Counted from the stretch's first letter, positions 40,765-50,350 are shown. The stretch: DNA of 64,000 bases from Marinomonas ostreistagni (GCF_016461785.1 NZ_JAEMUH010000013.1:1-64000), one strand, 5' to 3'. Program-made: numbers and translations. Notes: a model not told the origin generated them from the sequence alone.

Positions 40765-42368
40765 TTATTTAACTCACTTTTATCTAAGTACACACTAAAT
40801 ACAGTGGTATGGTCGTCGCTACGTTCCCAGTCTAGGCTTCCATTATATCTCTTCACAATCCGGCTAACCAAGTATAAACCTACACCATGCTCAGACAGAT
40901 TGGCTTTGCTGCTGACTCCCAGATCGTAGATTCGTTCGGCAATTTTTTCATCAATTCCTAGGCCGGAATCTTCCACTGTTATCATCAAAAAACGAGTGCG
41001 GTCGCTGATGAATATACTGGTTTTAGGTTGCTGTTCAGGGTTCTGAAGCGCTGCATAGAATGCGTTTTCAATAAGATTACCAATTAAAGTAATCAGATCG
41101 TCATTGACCGATTGGGTGTAGTTTCTTAAATGGCTGTCATCGTCTAGCGAAAACTCAATTCCATGGTCATTAGCATAATTATATTTGCCCAATAACATGC
41201 CTGCGATGGGGCTATTTTCAATGCTCTTCACCAGTACACCTAAGATTTTCTGGTGGTAATCGCTTTCTTGCTGAAGATAGTCAATGGCCGCTTGTGTTCG
41301 TCCTGCCTGCAAAAGCCCTGAAATAACATTTAGTTTGTTACTATGTTCGTGAGTTTTAGCTCTGAGCTGATTAGCGTAAGCTGTTGTTCGAGCTAACTCT
41401 TGCTCTAATTCAGACATGTCTTGTTCGTGATTCAAAACAATTAAATAGCCAGAATCGGTAGTTTCAATATTTAACGGATAAAGTGTTGCTGCAAACTCGT
41501 GACGTCCAAGGGTAATAGAGTGCTTGTGGCGGTTATCTAATGCCTCTACGATCAAAAGCGAAAGTCCTTGGGAGAGTTTTGATAATGGTAAGCCAATCAA
41601 TTGTTCGTGGTCTTGATCGGGGGCTAGCCAATAACTTGCAGCATCATTGATTGCGGTAACACGATGATGCCTATCTATGGCGATGATGCCCTCACGGATG
41701 CTTCCAAGTAATAATCGATGCTCTTTAAAGCGTTGGACTATTTCTTCCGGCTCGTATTCTAAAAAGGTCCGTTTAAGCTTACTCATCAACGACAGTGATA
41801 ACAGAATGGCGATTACATATATAAAACCAAGCCAAAGCACGGCTTCTAAGTAGTAGTTAAATAAAAGGTCTGTAACGGATTGTTGCAAATAACCAATGCT
41901 GACAGCGCCAATAATTTCTGTATTTATTGTGATGGGGGCGAAGTTTCTAATGGCTGGACCAAGTGTTCCAGTAGCAACCGTTGTTCTAGTAAGGCCATTC
42001 TCTAGAGTAGGGTATATATCATCTCCTATAAATTGTTTACCAACTCGCTTAATAAGAGGATGACTTAAACGTATTCCCGCTTTGTTGGTTACCACAATGT
42101 ATGAAGCATCTGTTTTAGAGCGGATGGTCTCAATGTAATTCTGTAATGACTCGGTTTGACCAAAATTTGAACGTTGAACAGCGTCAACAACATTTGCATC
42201 ATTGGCTAAGACGCGAGCTAACTCAATACCACGCTGACTAACGGTGTCTAGATAGGTTTGTTTTGTGATAAACACCATTAGGCTTCCCGATACCACAATA
42301 ATAAGTGTAATCGTACTAAGAATAATGGCTTTTAAGTAGAATTTAAGTGTCATGGTATTGGCGTTCAT
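40761..42368 (-). CDS. CitA/DcuS-family sensor histidine kinase
   Basis: Membrane sensor of 535 aa: first membrane helix (about 10-32), periplasmic PAS-like ligand domain with the carboxylate-sensor pattern ATGTLGPAIRNFAPI, second membrane helix (about 170-195), cytoplasmic PAS, and a kinase core with the His in THEHSNKLNVISGLLQ and ATP-binding N, G1 and G2 boxes (NLIENAFYAAL, DSGLGI, HGVGLYLV). The gene lies downstream of the transporter, behind a leaky hairpin. The stimulus is likely the transporter's substrate, for instance malate or citrate. Confidence 0.9.
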   Translation of the reverse strand: MNANTMTLKFYLKAIILSTITLIIVVSGSLMVFITKQTYLDTVSQRGIELARVLANDANVVDAVQRSNFGQTESLQNYIETIRSKTDASYIVVTNKAGIRLSHPLIKRVGKQFIGDDIYPTLENGLTRTTVATGTLGPAIRNFAPITINTEIIGAVSIGYLQQSVTDLLFNYYLEAVLWLGFIYVIAILLSLSLMSKLKRTFLEYEPEEIVQRFKEHRLLLGSIREGIIAIDRHHRVTAINDAASYWLAPDQDHEQLIGLPLSKLSQGLSLLIVEALDNRHKHSITLGRHEFAATLYPLNIETTDSGYLIVLNHEQDMSELEQELARTTAYANQLRAKTHEHSNKLNVISGLLQAGRTQAAIDYLQQESDYHQKILGVLVKSIENSPIAGMLLGKYNYANDHGIEFSLDDDSHLRNYTQSVNDDLITLIGNLIENAFYAALQNPEQQPKTSIFISDRTRFLMITVEDSGLGIDEKIAERIYDLGVSSKANLSEHGVGLYLVSRIVKRYNGSLDWERSDDHTTVFSVYLDKSELNK

Positions 42369-42396
42369 TGGCGAATACCTTGCATTATAAAGGACA

Positions 42397-42425
42397 CAAA
42401 AGAGCCCTCATAGAGGACTCTTTTG
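42397..42425 (-). terminator. Weak terminator between transporter and sensor gene
   Basis: Read on the minus strand, CAAAAGAG-CCTC arms pair (8 bp plus 4 bp, one mismatch) around a 3-nt loop; the trailing T-run is short and inside the stem. It lies just after the transporter stop and may reduce, not abolish, transcription into the sensor gene. A run of eight G (plus strand, 42427-42434) sits between the hairpin and the transporter stop. Confidence 0.55.
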
Positions 42426-42437
42426 AGGGGGGGGATT

Positions 42438-43724
42438 TTAAGCAAGCAGTTGGATAGCAAAGGTTGCTAAAATCAACATGAATGCACCACCGATACGTGA
42501 TGAAATTTGCGCAAACGGCATTAGCTGCATACGTTTGCTGGCAGCCAGTACCGCCACGTCACCAGTACCACCCATGTTAGCCATACATAGACCACCAGTA
42601 ATTGCCGATTCGATTGGGTAGAAGCCCATTACACGGCCGATGATGCCCGCGCCGATTGCTGCGCCTAATACGGTTGCAAAAACCATTGCAAAGTACATTG
42701 GTGTGAGAGCATCAATGATCTGGTTCAGGTCCGTGTAGGCAACACCGATGCCCACAAGTAATGCTGGGGTTAAGTTGCTAACAACGAACGTGTACCAAGC
42801 GTGAGCTGCTTTTTCTAGGCGCTCAGGCATTAGACCAGAGACTTTGATCAAAGCGATGGATAGGATCATCAATGCGTATGTGTGCATGCTGATAACCGTT
42901 GATAGCAATGTGCCTAGGAAGAACATGCTGATAGCAATCAGTGCGCCCATACCAAGCTTTTTAACATCCAAAGAATCGTTGGACGTTGACTTGTCTTCAA
43001 TCGCTTCTTCTGAGCCACGGATAAGCTCGCCGTTACCCGTCCAAGAAGGCTTCATATTGCCCACTTTGTTCAACAAGCCTGCGATGACAATGGCAATAGC
43101 GTTACCGATGGCTAGAGCTGGAACCATTTGCGACATCAGTGTCGAAGCGTCCATACCAGTACGCCCCGACATGATTTCAACAAGTGGTACTGCGCCAGCG
43201 CCCATGCCGCCACCCATGATAGGTAGGGCGATCAACATTAGCGATTCGAACAAGTTCTTGCCAAAGAATAAGCCAATAACGCCAGCGAATAGGAATGAGA
43301 CTGCTACTGCCCCTAAAATAACAGGAATGTATTTAAGTGCTGCTTTTTTAAGAGTATCCGTACTCATGCCTAAAATAGAACCTGTCACTAGGCTGGCTAC
43401 ATAAAAAGAAAGGAAGCCACCGCTCTTCGTGAACGTTGTTATTTGCTTTTCAATGTCGCCTGACAAGAATCCACTGTGGAAAAGGTATGATGAACCAAAG
43501 ATAACGACAATAGCACCACCACCAAAGAATTGGTTGATAATAGGGGTGCGGTCACCTAAGTAGTTCAGAATGAAACCGACAATAACCATTGCGCCTAATG
43601 CGCCAATCATACCGCCTGGTAATTGGTTAAAGAAGGTTGCAAGTAGGATAACAAACGCTGCGATCAATAGAACAATTTTTACTTCACGCTGGTCGTTTGG
43701 GGAGACTGCTTCGTTAGTGATCAT
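42438..43724 (-). CDS. 2-hydroxycarboxylate transporter (CitS/MaeN family)
   Basis: Sodium- or proton-coupled carrier of 428 aa with about eleven hydrophobic segments. The two GGxG re-entrant loop motifs of the 2HCT family are visible: GGGMGAGAVPL in the first half and NMGGTGDVAVL in the second. Family members take up citrate, malate or both. It is followed on the same strand by a CitA/CitB-like two-component system. No citrate lyase or oxaloacetate decarboxylase genes are nearby, which favours simple uptake into the aerobic TCA cycle. Confidence 0.9.
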   Translation of the reverse strand: MITNEAVSPNDQREVKIVLLIAAFVILLATFFNQLPGGMIGALGAMVIVGFILNYLGDRTPIINQFFGGGAIVVIFGSSYLFHSGFLSGDIEKQITTFTKSGGFLSFYVASLVTGSILGMSTDTLKKAALKYIPVILGAVAVSFLFAGVIGLFFGKNLFESLMLIALPIMGGGMGAGAVPLVEIMSGRTGMDASTLMSQMVPALAIGNAIAIVIAGLLNKVGNMKPSWTGNGELIRGSEEAIEDKSTSNDSLDVKKLGMGALIAISMFFLGTLLSTVISMHTYALMILSIALIKVSGLMPERLEKAAHAWYTFVVSNLTPALLVGIGVAYTDLNQIIDALTPMYFAMVFATVLGAAIGAGIIGRVMGFYPIESAITGGLCMANMGGTGDVAVLAASKRMQLMPFAQISSRIGGAFMLILATFAIQLLA

Positions 43725-43910
43725 GAAGGATACTCTCTATAAAAGTTTGTGATTATTATTGGCGGAGCAGTCTACCAATCTCTGATATTTACAGAAGTCT
43801 TGCTTGAATTAAGAAAGTAAACAGTCGATCTGAAACTTTTGTAACCTAAGCAAGTTAATTTTATGTTTTGAAGATTTTTCTAGAGACAGAAATACTTTGT
43901 TCAAATAACA

Positions 43911-43947
43911 AAAAAGCTCTGAATTTTATGGAAATTCAGAGCTTTTT
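43911..43947. terminator. Bidirectional terminator beside the chemoreceptor gene
   Basis: Perfect 16-bp inverted repeat (43911-43926 with 43932-43947) ending in A-run and T-run; reading leftward it ends the chemoreceptor transcript, 25 bp after its stop. The remaining gap up to 43437 bp of the transporter start carries no visible gene. Confidence 0.88.
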
Positions 43948-43971
43948 AAGACTTTTACTGATCTTTTGGTC

Positions 43972-45543
43972 TTAGTAATTGGCTTTGAAGCCAATCCTGA
44001 AACCACCCCAATGCTTACCGTTCACATAAATTGGAATTGATAAATCATGCAAGATGTCACCTGTGTCACGCTTATAAGTTTGCAACAAAAATGAATCTGT
44101 ATGGCTACCACAGCGTCGCCCCGTCGGATCATCAAAGATCCGTTTGGTACGATTATTAATCAAGTCTTTTTCATATTCTCCGGTTAAAGGTTGTGAGTAA
44201 CGGCGATTGTGAGTAGGGAAATAGCCTTTACGATCAACGGCCCCCGCATACAAAATGTGATTATGTCGGTTAAGAATCGGTTCTTGAATGTCGGGCAAGG
44301 ACTGATCCGTCATTTTGTCGTATGAAGTAGAGAATTTCGTTGGATTAGTGTTGGCGATGGGTGTGTAATTTTGCTCAAACAAAGCATTCTCACTGATTTT
44401 TCCCTGAGAAATCCAAGTTTCGAAAAGCTGACCGATTTGCTCTGCTGCCTTACGTCCCTCTGCTAGTGTTTCAGAAAAAAAGCTTTCATGTGTGATACCG
44501 TCTAAGGCAAGGAAAACACTTTCTGCGCCTTGGCTCAATCCATTCGCTTGGCTAGACAGCTCCTCACTGCGAATGGATAGCGTTGCTAATGCAGCACTGA
44601 TGTCATCAATTGAACCATTGATTTGTAAGCTAGTGGTTTGAAACCCAAGGCTGGATTGTTTAATCTCTTCCATTGATTGGGAAGCCTCTTGAACGTCTTG
44701 AGTTATACCTAAAAAAGTTTGCGTAACTTCCGTTAACTCATCCTCTAACAAGCGGCTTTGTTCAGTGACTTGGGCCATGTCATCCCGAGTGCGTAAAGTA
44801 TTACTTCGTACTTCATTAAGCATGTCTGCAATTTGTTGAGAAGCTTCTGCACTCTTTGCTGCGAGCGTTCTTACCTCATCGGCTACTACAGCAAAGCCTC
44901 GCCCTTGTTCACCAGCACGAGCAGCTTCTATTGCAGCATTCAGTGCCAACAGGTTAGTTTGCTCGGAAACCCCTTTTATAACATCTGTAATAGTTTCAAT
45001 ATCATCAGCACTTTGCTTAAGTCGTTCTAATTGCTCTGCAGCACTGTTGACTGCTAGCGCTAAAGAGGAAACACGTTCGGCACCTTCTCTCAATTTATGT
45101 TCTGATTGTGACGCTGCGTTTGCAGTTTGTTCCATTGTTTGGTTAACGTTGACGATATGATTTGAAAGCTCTTCACCAGTACGGCTAAGGTCAGAGGTTG
45201 CCCCAGAAATCTGCTGACTGTGATTTTCAACCTCTTGGATATTTTTAGTAAGGCTATCTACGGCATAAGAGACCTCGGCAGAATTAATAGCCATCTTCGA
45301 TGCCGTAGAAGAAACCGATGATGCGATGTGTGAAGTGCTGTTTTTAGGTTGGCTGCTATGAGTCGCTTGGTGGTTAGGGGACTCTTTTTTCAGAAAGGGT
45401 TGATGGCTCACCATGGCTATGACCCCGTTGGCTGCACAAATCATGGTTGCTAACACTGCAAACCATAATGGGATTCCACTGACTACCACAGACGCGATCG
45501 CGACAATGACCATTACAATGGTTGCAATCCAAATTCGCACCAT
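43972..45543 (-). CDS. Chemoreceptor with C-terminal sensor-like domain
   Basis: Methyl-accepting chemotaxis protein of 523 aa. Two closely spaced membrane helices lie at the N-terminus (about 2-48) with no periplasmic domain between them. The signalling domain is central, with the hairpin tip [30 protein letters not shown] split across the conserved region, then a second coiled coil. The last ~150 residues form an extra domain with [19 protein letters not shown] and a C-terminal [16 protein letters not shown], similar in style to cytoplasmic PAS/Cache-like sensors. The ligand is unknown. Monocistronic, with its own terminator. Confidence 0.85.
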   Translation of the reverse strand: MVRIWIATIVMVIVAIASVVVSGIPLWFAVLATMICAANGVIAMVSHQPFLKKESPNHQATHSSQPKNSTSHIASSVSSTASKMAINSAEVSYAVDSLTKNIQEVENHSQQISGATSDLSRTGEELSNHIVNVNQTMEQTANAASQSEHKLREGAERVSSLALAVNSAAEQLERLKQSADDIETITDVIKGVSEQTNLLALNAAIEAARAGEQGRGFAVVADEVRTLAAKSAEASQQIADMLNEVRSNTLRTRDDMAQVTEQSRLLEDELTEVTQTFLGITQDVQEASQSMEEIKQSSLGFQTTSLQINGSIDDISAALATLSIRSEELSSQANGLSQGAESVFLALDGITHESFFSETLAEGRKAAEQIGQLFETWISQGKISENALFEQNYTPIANTNPTKFSTSYDKMTDQSLPDIQEPILNRHNHILYAGAVDRKGYFPTHNRRYSQPLTGEYEKDLINNRTKRIFDDPTGRRCGSHTDSFLLQTYKRDTGDILHDLSIPIYVNGKHWGGFRIGFKANY

Positions 45544-45743
45544 ACTGCTATCTCCGAATTATTATCGTTGTTTTTGAATTACATCACTCGGGGCATTGCT
45601 TTGCATTAGTATTGCGACGAAAGTATTAAGTAAAATGTTGATTTCATCCTAATGAAAAGACAAAGGAACTCGTTGATACGTATCGATACCACAGGTGACT
45701 TACGTTAGTCTTTAAAGATTACCTGAATTGATAGAGGTTAAAG

Positions 45744-46772
45744 ATGACTTCAGTTATAAAACAACGCCTAAAGCTTGAAATGTTTTGGCCAACGTTTGAT
45801 CCTTTCCTATTTTGTGCATTTCATAATGACCGTTTTCCCAATGGCAATGGTTCACTAGGTCCTGATGCCTCATTGGCTGGAAGAAGGATAGGGCAAGATT
45901 TTGTAGGTATTGATGGATGGCGCATGTACCACGGAAGCAAAGTCCCCGGATTTCCTGCTCACCCGCACCGTGGCTTTGAAACGGTTACAATCGTCAATGA
46001 AGGCTTTGTTGATCATGCGGACTCAATGGGTGCGGCAGGACGATATGGTGAGGGTGATACACAGTGGATGACCGCTGGTAAAGGTGTTCAGCACTCTGAA
46101 ATGTTTCCTCTCGTTTATCAAGATAAACCTAACCCTATTGAGCTGTTTCAAGTTTGGTTGAATTTACCTGCCAAAAACAAAATGGTTGAGCCTCATTTTG
46201 CTATGTTGTGGAATGAGCAAACACCGATAGCCGAAGTGCAAGATGAATCGGGTCATAAGGCGAGAGTTAAAGTGGTGGCGGGGTCATACCAAAATCCAAA
46301 TGGTGAAACCGTCACCCCCTTATCACCACCACCAGATTCATGGGCAGGGGCGGATCAAAATGAGGTGGCAATTTGGATTATAGACCTTGAACCTCATGCT
46401 AGCTGGACTTTGCCAGCAGCGAGCGCTGAACTTAACCGAACTCTTTACTTTTTTGAAGGGCAGGCGGGTACATTTGATGCCGCAGACGTTGCAGTCGGAG
46501 AAGCATATGCTTTAGAAAGTAGCTCTGAAGTTGTGATCCGAAATGCTGGAGTGAAGGCAAGATTTCTTCTTTTGCAAGGTCGTCCTATTGGTGAGCCTGT
46601 ACAGCAGCATGGTCCATTTGTGATGAACACACGTCAAGAATTACAACAAGCGTTTTATGATTATCAGCGTACCCAATTTGGTGGTTGGCCATGGTCTGAG
46701 AGTGATCAGACACATGGTGTAGAGAAAGGTCGGTTTGCAAAATTTGCTGATGGTACAGTGGAAACACCATAA
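45744..46772 (+). CDS. Pirin-family protein
   Basis: Bicupin of 342 aa. The metal-binding N-terminal cupin motif is present (PAHPHRGFETVTIV, with His pairs, and later GVQHSEMF). Pirins bind iron and some have quercetinase activity or affect redox metabolism; the role here is unknown. It stands alone, with about 200 bp upstream that contain the palindrome GATACGTATC near 45675. It ends six bases from the convergent gtrA-like gene. Confidence 0.88.
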   Translation: MTSVIKQRLKLEMFWPTFDPFLFCAFHNDRFPNGNGSLGPDASLAGRRIGQDFVGIDGWRMYHGSKVPGFPAHPHRGFETVTIVNEGFVDHADSMGAAGRYGEGDTQWMTAGKGVQHSEMFPLVYQDKPNPIELFQVWLNLPAKNKMVEPHFAMLWNEQTPIAEVQDESGHKARVKVVAGSYQNPNGETVTPLSPPPDSWAGADQNEVAIWIIDLEPHASWTLPAASAELNRTLYFFEGQAGTFDAADVAVGEAYALESSSEVVIRNAGVKARFLLLQGRPIGEPVQQHGPFVMNTRQELQQAFYDYQRTQFGGWPWSESDQTHGVEKGRFAKFADGTVETP

Positions 46773-46778
46773 TGCAAT

Positions 46779-47177
46779 TTAAGCTTTGAAAACCCAAACC
46801 TTAGATAAAGAAAAGTTAATAATCATACCGGCAAGGACGCCAGGTATAATCGCAACATAAGGAAAAATGGCATAGTTTGTGAAACCTTGAACTTCTCCAA
46901 ACCACATCATTATTACGAATCCGCCCCAATTTGGAATAAAGCCAACCAACGATGCTAGAAAAAATTTGCCCCATTGTTGATGAGGCTTTTCGGCATGTTC
47001 TGCATCTTGAAAGGTAAAAACACGATTCAGCCACCAGTTTGAGGTGACTGCGCCCCAAAAGGATACTGCCCTAGCAGTTGGATAAGGTAACCAATGGGAA
47101 AGTAGCCAAAGGATACTAATGTCTACAAGAAAACCAATGCTGCCAACTAGGCCAAATTTAATAAATTGTCGTTTCAC
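46779..47177 (-). CDS. GtrA-family membrane protein
   Basis: Small membrane protein of about 132 aa with four hydrophobic segments, starting with the family pattern KRQFIKFGLVGSIGFLVD and containing SNWWLNRVFTF. GtrA-like proteins are thought to flip lipid-linked sugars across the inner membrane. I chose the GTG at 47177 to match the family N-terminus; a TTG at 47219 would extend into a palindromic promoter region. No ribosome site decides the matter. No glycosyltransferase is adjacent. Confidence 0.75.
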   Translation of the reverse strand: MKRQFIKFGLVGSIGFLVDISILWLLSHWLPYPTARAVSFWGAVTSNWWLNRVFTFQDAEHAEKPHQQWGKFFLASLVGFIPNWGGFVIMMWFGEVQGFTNYAIFPYVAIIPGVLAGMIINFSLSKVWVFKA

Positions 47178-47212
47178 TAAAAAGTCGCTTGTTCTGAACG
47201 AAAGGAAATTAC

Positions 47213-47264
47213 ATTCCAAGTAGGAATGCCAGTAATTCTAATTATTCCTTTTACAAATAGGAAT
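47213..47264. promoter_or_regulatory. Two ATTCC/GGAAT inverted repeats between divergent genes
   Basis: ATTCC-N5-GGAAT at 47213-47227 and ATTCC-N11-GGAAT at 47244-47264 (extended to 8-bp arms at 47242-47266) lie between gtrA-like and eamA-like genes. Their centres are about 34 bp apart. They may be regulator sites; no regulator gene is adjacent. Confidence 0.5.
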
Positions 47265-47313
47265 AAGGGGAGCATTCTTCCTGCCTTTCTAAACGCAAGG
47301 AAAAACTTTCGAC

Positions 47314-48198
47314 ATGTGGATCTTCGTCACTCTGTTTGCTGCAGCTTGCCAAGCTCTTAGAACAGCACATCAAAAAACATTATCACAAGAGCAAGGTTTT
47401 TTACATGCCACAATGGCTCGATCTCTCTATGGCCTGCCGCTGGTCTCTATTTATTTAGTTGTCTGTTGGTTAATGGTTGGTGAAATTAAATTTCCAGAGA
47501 TGGGTAGGTTTATATTGTTTGCCAGTATTTGCGCATCGGCTCAAGTGCTGGCGACCTATTTGATGCTTAGAGTTTTTCAATCTGGAAGTTTTGCATTGGG
47601 AACGTTACTGGCAAAGACAGAAGCTGTTTTGGCTGCTTTAATTGGAATTCCACTGTTGCACTATTCTTTAAGTGTCATGGGGTGGGTAGGAGTTTTGCTT
47701 GGTGTGGCCGGTGCACTGGTGATGAGTTTACGTTTAGAAACGCTACGTCAAGTTCATAAGGATATTTCTCTAATGGCAGGGCTTGGTAGTGGTTTATGTT
47801 TTGCTATCACGTCTGTTACGGCTGCAATGGCGAGCCACTCTCTACAAGGATCTTTGATTACCAGCGCTGGCGTCACTTTATGGTATGTACTAGCCTTTCA
47901 ATCGGTTGTGCTGTGTTCTCTACAGATTTATAAGGCCAAAGATATTAAGGCGCCATTGAACCGATCGGTGCGATTGAGTTGGAAGGTGGGCATTCTAAGC
48001 TCTCTCGGTTCAATTGGCTGGTTTACAGCTTTTGCTTTGGTGAACCCAGCATTAGTTAAGACGCTCGGCCAAGCTGAAATACTAGGGACTTTGTATTTAT
48101 CTAAGCGGCGTTTTAATGAACGTATTTCAACTCAGCAATGGCTTGGTGGTGTTATGATCGTTGCGAGTGTAATGTTGGTCACAATCGCAACAATTTAA
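47314..48198 (+). CDS. EamA-like membrane transporter
   Basis: Inner-membrane carrier of 294 aa with about ten hydrophobic segments (for instance LLHYSLSVMGWVGVLLGVAG). The first helix holds ACQALRTAHQKTLS, and the end carries the EamA-like TLGQAEILGTLYLSKR. Substrate unknown. The VOC gene begins 12 bp downstream and is probably cotranscribed. Confidence 0.8.
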   Translation: MWIFVTLFAAACQALRTAHQKTLSQEQGFLHATMARSLYGLPLVSIYLVVCWLMVGEIKFPEMGRFILFASICASAQVLATYLMLRVFQSGSFALGTLLAKTEAVLAALIGIPLLHYSLSVMGWVGVLLGVAGALVMSLRLETLRQVHKDISLMAGLGSGLCFAITSVTAAMASHSLQGSLITSAGVTLWYVLAFQSVVLCSLQIYKAKDIKAPLNRSVRLSWKVGILSSLGSIGWFTAFALVNPALVKTLGQAEILGTLYLSKRRFNERISTQQWLGGVMIVASVMLVTIATI

Positions 48199-48209
48199 AT
48201 GAGATTAAA

Positions 48210-48560
48210 ATGCAATCAAATCATATTAATTATGTCGAAATGGCTGCCTGTGACTTAGAAGCCAATAAACGCTTTTTCGAACAGGCCTTTGGTTGGAGCT
48301 TTGAGGACTTTGGGCCGGATTACACCGCGTTTAAAAATTCAGGTTTAGATGGAGGCTTTTTTCGAGCCAATTACACATCACGACCACAAAACGGCGCTGC
48401 GTTGGTGGTGTTATACAGCGATGACTTAGAAGCAACCTTGGAAACTGTTCATCTTTATGGCGGGAGTATTGAACAAGAAATTTTCGAGTTTCCAGGTGGC
48501 CGACGTTTTCACTTTCTGGATCCATGCGGTAATGAGTGGGCGGTATGGTCTAAATTATAA
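48210..48560 (+). CDS. VOC-family (glyoxalase-like) protein
   Basis: 116-aa single-domain vicinal oxygen chelate protein. The opening HINYVEMAACDLEANKRFF and the ending RRFHFLDPCGNEWAVW are family marks; the likely metal residues are the first His and the final Glu. Members are dioxygenases, isomerases or resistance proteins; the specific role is not clear. The ATG at 48210 gives the family N-terminus; an upstream-extended frame inside the transporter gene is unlikely. Confidence 0.82.
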   Translation: MQSNHINYVEMAACDLEANKRFFEQAFGWSFEDFGPDYTAFKNSGLDGGFFRANYTSRPQNGAALVVLYSDDLEATLETVHLYGGSIEQEIFEFPGGRRFHFLDPCGNEWAVWSKL

Positions 48561-48586
48561 GTCTCTGTCACATTTGGAGGGGTGCA

Positions 48587-48787
48587 ATGAATGAGTTAGT
48601 TAACAGTGAATTTATTAGTTGTCCATATTGTGGCGAAACGATTGAGGTTCTGTTTGAGCAAACAGATGAAAGTTACGAATATATTGAAGACTGTCAGGTT
48701 TGTTGTCGCCCGATTGTTTTTCATGTGGAAGTGAGTATTTCAGGAGAGGAGACGCTCTACGTCCACTCTGAAAATGATACGTTTTAA
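48587..48787 (+). CDS. CPXCG motif-containing cysteine-rich protein
   Basis: 66-aa acidic protein with CPYCG near residue 12 and CQVCCRPI near residue 36, which together could bind one zinc. It is a recognised family of small proteins of unknown function in proteobacteria. GGAGGGG stands ahead of the ATG. It follows the VOC gene by 26 bp and ends 7 bp before the convergent DUF2721 gene. Confidence 0.85.
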   Translation: MNELVNSEFISCPYCGETIEVLFEQTDESYEYIEDCQVCCRPIVFHVEVSISGEETLYVHSENDTF

Positions 48788-48794
48788 CCTAGCT

Positions 48795-49214
48795 TCAGTT
48801 ACGCTTTTTGATCTTAGATTTAAAGTCAACTTTAAAATTTTGCAGGTGTACATCGAGTGCATCACAGGAAATATTAATCTCGCGTACAGACAAAAAGAGC
48901 GAATATAGTAAGCAAGCTAAGCTGGCTGCGAAAATATAGCCGCCAGCCGTTTCATAATTCCAGTAAAGCGCCAGCATAGAAACAACACAGAGACAAAAGC
49001 TAATAACTCCAGCCTCTTGCATACGACGAATCAAATAAATACGTTTTCTAAGATTGGCAATTTGCTGTTGCGTGCTTTCAGTACTGTGTTCTGGGTCAAA
49101 GTTTCGAATCAAAGAGGCTAAGGTGACGAAACGGTTTGTGTAGGCTAGCAGTAGTAATGACACTGCAGGGAAAAGCATGGCTGGTGTGGTAAGTGATATG
49201 GTCATTGGTATCAT
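48795..49214 (-). CDS. DUF2721 membrane protein
   Basis: 139-aa protein with three hydrophobic segments and a charged central loop (QQQIANLRKRIYLIRRM); the pattern and length fit DUF2721, of unknown function. Start at 49214 or at the ATG three codons later; no clear ribosome site for either. An inverted repeat AACGAAACT / AGTTTCGTT (49284-49315) lies between it and ansA but has no T-tract. Confidence 0.78.
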   Translation of the reverse strand: MIPMTISLTTPAMLFPAVSLLLLAYTNRFVTLASLIRNFDPEHSTESTQQQIANLRKRIYLIRRMQEAGVISFCLCVVSMLALYWNYETAGGYIFAASLACLLYSLFLSVREINISCDALDVHLQNFKVDFKSKIKKRN

Positions 49215-49321
49215 CTGGTCGTGTAGAAGTTACCAGAATCATCCACTAAGCCTTTAATGCTTTCAACCAGCCAAGTGATTTTTAACGAAACTAACATGTT
49301 TTTGTAAGTTTCGTTATCCAA

Positions 49322-50341
49322 TTATTCTTCAGTAAACTCCCCAATGACTCCTTTAAGCCAGCTCTGTTGGATTTCATCATAAGAGTGGCCTTTTGCAATT
49401 AGCCAATGTAGCTTTGAAAATGCCGCTTCTAAGGTAATATCTTTACCATCTAGAACGGATAGCCGCTCCAGTAAAGAGCCCGCGGCGTAAGCGCCTTGAG
49501 ATGTGCCACCATGGGAACACTGAGTTACATTCACAACAACCTTCTTAGCAGCTTGCATCGCTTGCAAAAATTCGACATAGCTCTCATTAGAATCCGCAAT
49601 ATTGCCTGCCCCATAGGTTTGCAAAACGACAGCACGGCATTGATCGTCTTCTAAAAAGCCTTGGTAAGCGCTTTTAGGCATGCTCGGGTAGAGAGGTAAA
49701 ACAGCAACGGAATGGTTTAAAAACGTAAAATTTCTAACAACAGGTGAGCATAAAGAGTCATTGCTATTTCTTGTTCCTACGTAGGTCTTATGAATAGATA
49801 GCTTTGCCAGAGGTTCAGCATTAAAGGACTGGAACGCAGCAAAATCATGACTACTGAATTTTGTCACACGACTACCTTGCATCAAAGTGTGGTGAAACAA
49901 GACGGTTGTCATGCCGAAACTACTCTCTGCCGCAAGAGCTAAAGCTGCTTCAAGGTTGTTGATACCGTCACTTCGGCTCATGCCGAGAGGAATTTGCGAG
50001 CCGGTAATAATTACATTCTTATCGCATTGACCTAGCATGAAAGAAAGCACCGCTGAAGTGTAGGCAAGTGTATCCGTTCCATGCAAAACGATAAAACCGC
50101 TATAGTCTGCCCAATTTTCTTGTAAGGTGTCGTAAATCTTACCCCAATGATCTGGGGTTATGTTTGAACTATCAATCAGTGGGTTTAGTTCAATCACATC
50201 AAAGTTTGGTAACCCTTGTAAACTCTCACCTAAGGTGTCATGAATACGTTCGTATAGGCCTTCTGATGGTGCAAGCCCTTTTTCGGTATGAACCATTCCA
50301 ATAGTGCCACCTGTATACACGATAAGAATTTTGTCTGTCAC
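49322..50341 (-). CDS. ansA: L-asparaginase, type I (AnsA)
   Basis: Cytoplasmic enzyme converting L-asparagine to L-aspartate and ammonia, 339 aa without signal peptide. The two active-site regions are intact: VYTGGTIGM near the N-terminus and LHGTDTLAYT in the first third. The start is GTG behind AAGGAGAT. It follows aspA by 9 bp; the two enzymes together turn asparagine into fumarate and two ammonia. Confidence 0.93.
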   Translation of the reverse strand: MTDKILIVYTGGTIGMVHTEKGLAPSEGLYERIHDTLGESLQGLPNFDVIELNPLIDSSNITPDHWGKIYDTLQENWADYSGFIVLHGTDTLAYTSAVLSFMLGQCDKNVIITGSQIPLGMSRSDGINNLEAALALAAESSFGMTTVLFHHTLMQGSRVTKFSSHDFAAFQSFNAEPLAKLSIHKTYVGTRNSNDSLCSPVVRNFTFLNHSVAVLPLYPSMPKSAYQGFLEDDQCRAVVLQTYGAGNIADSNESYVEFLQAMQAAKKVVVNVTQCSHGGTSQGAYAAGSLLERLSVLDGKDITLEAAFSKLHWLIAKGHSYDEIQQSWLKGVIGEFTEE

Positions 50342-50350
50342 GTTATCTCC

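Noticed and set aside
42844-43404. 186-codon plus-strand frame opposite the 2HCT transporter
   Set aside because: A shadow of a membrane protein gene with conserved family motifs on the minus strand; no ribosome site and no recognisable domain.
45670-45690. GATACGTATC palindrome upstream of the pirin gene as operator
   Set aside because: A single 10-bp palindrome with no second copy or adjacent regulator gene; mentioned only in the pirin entry.
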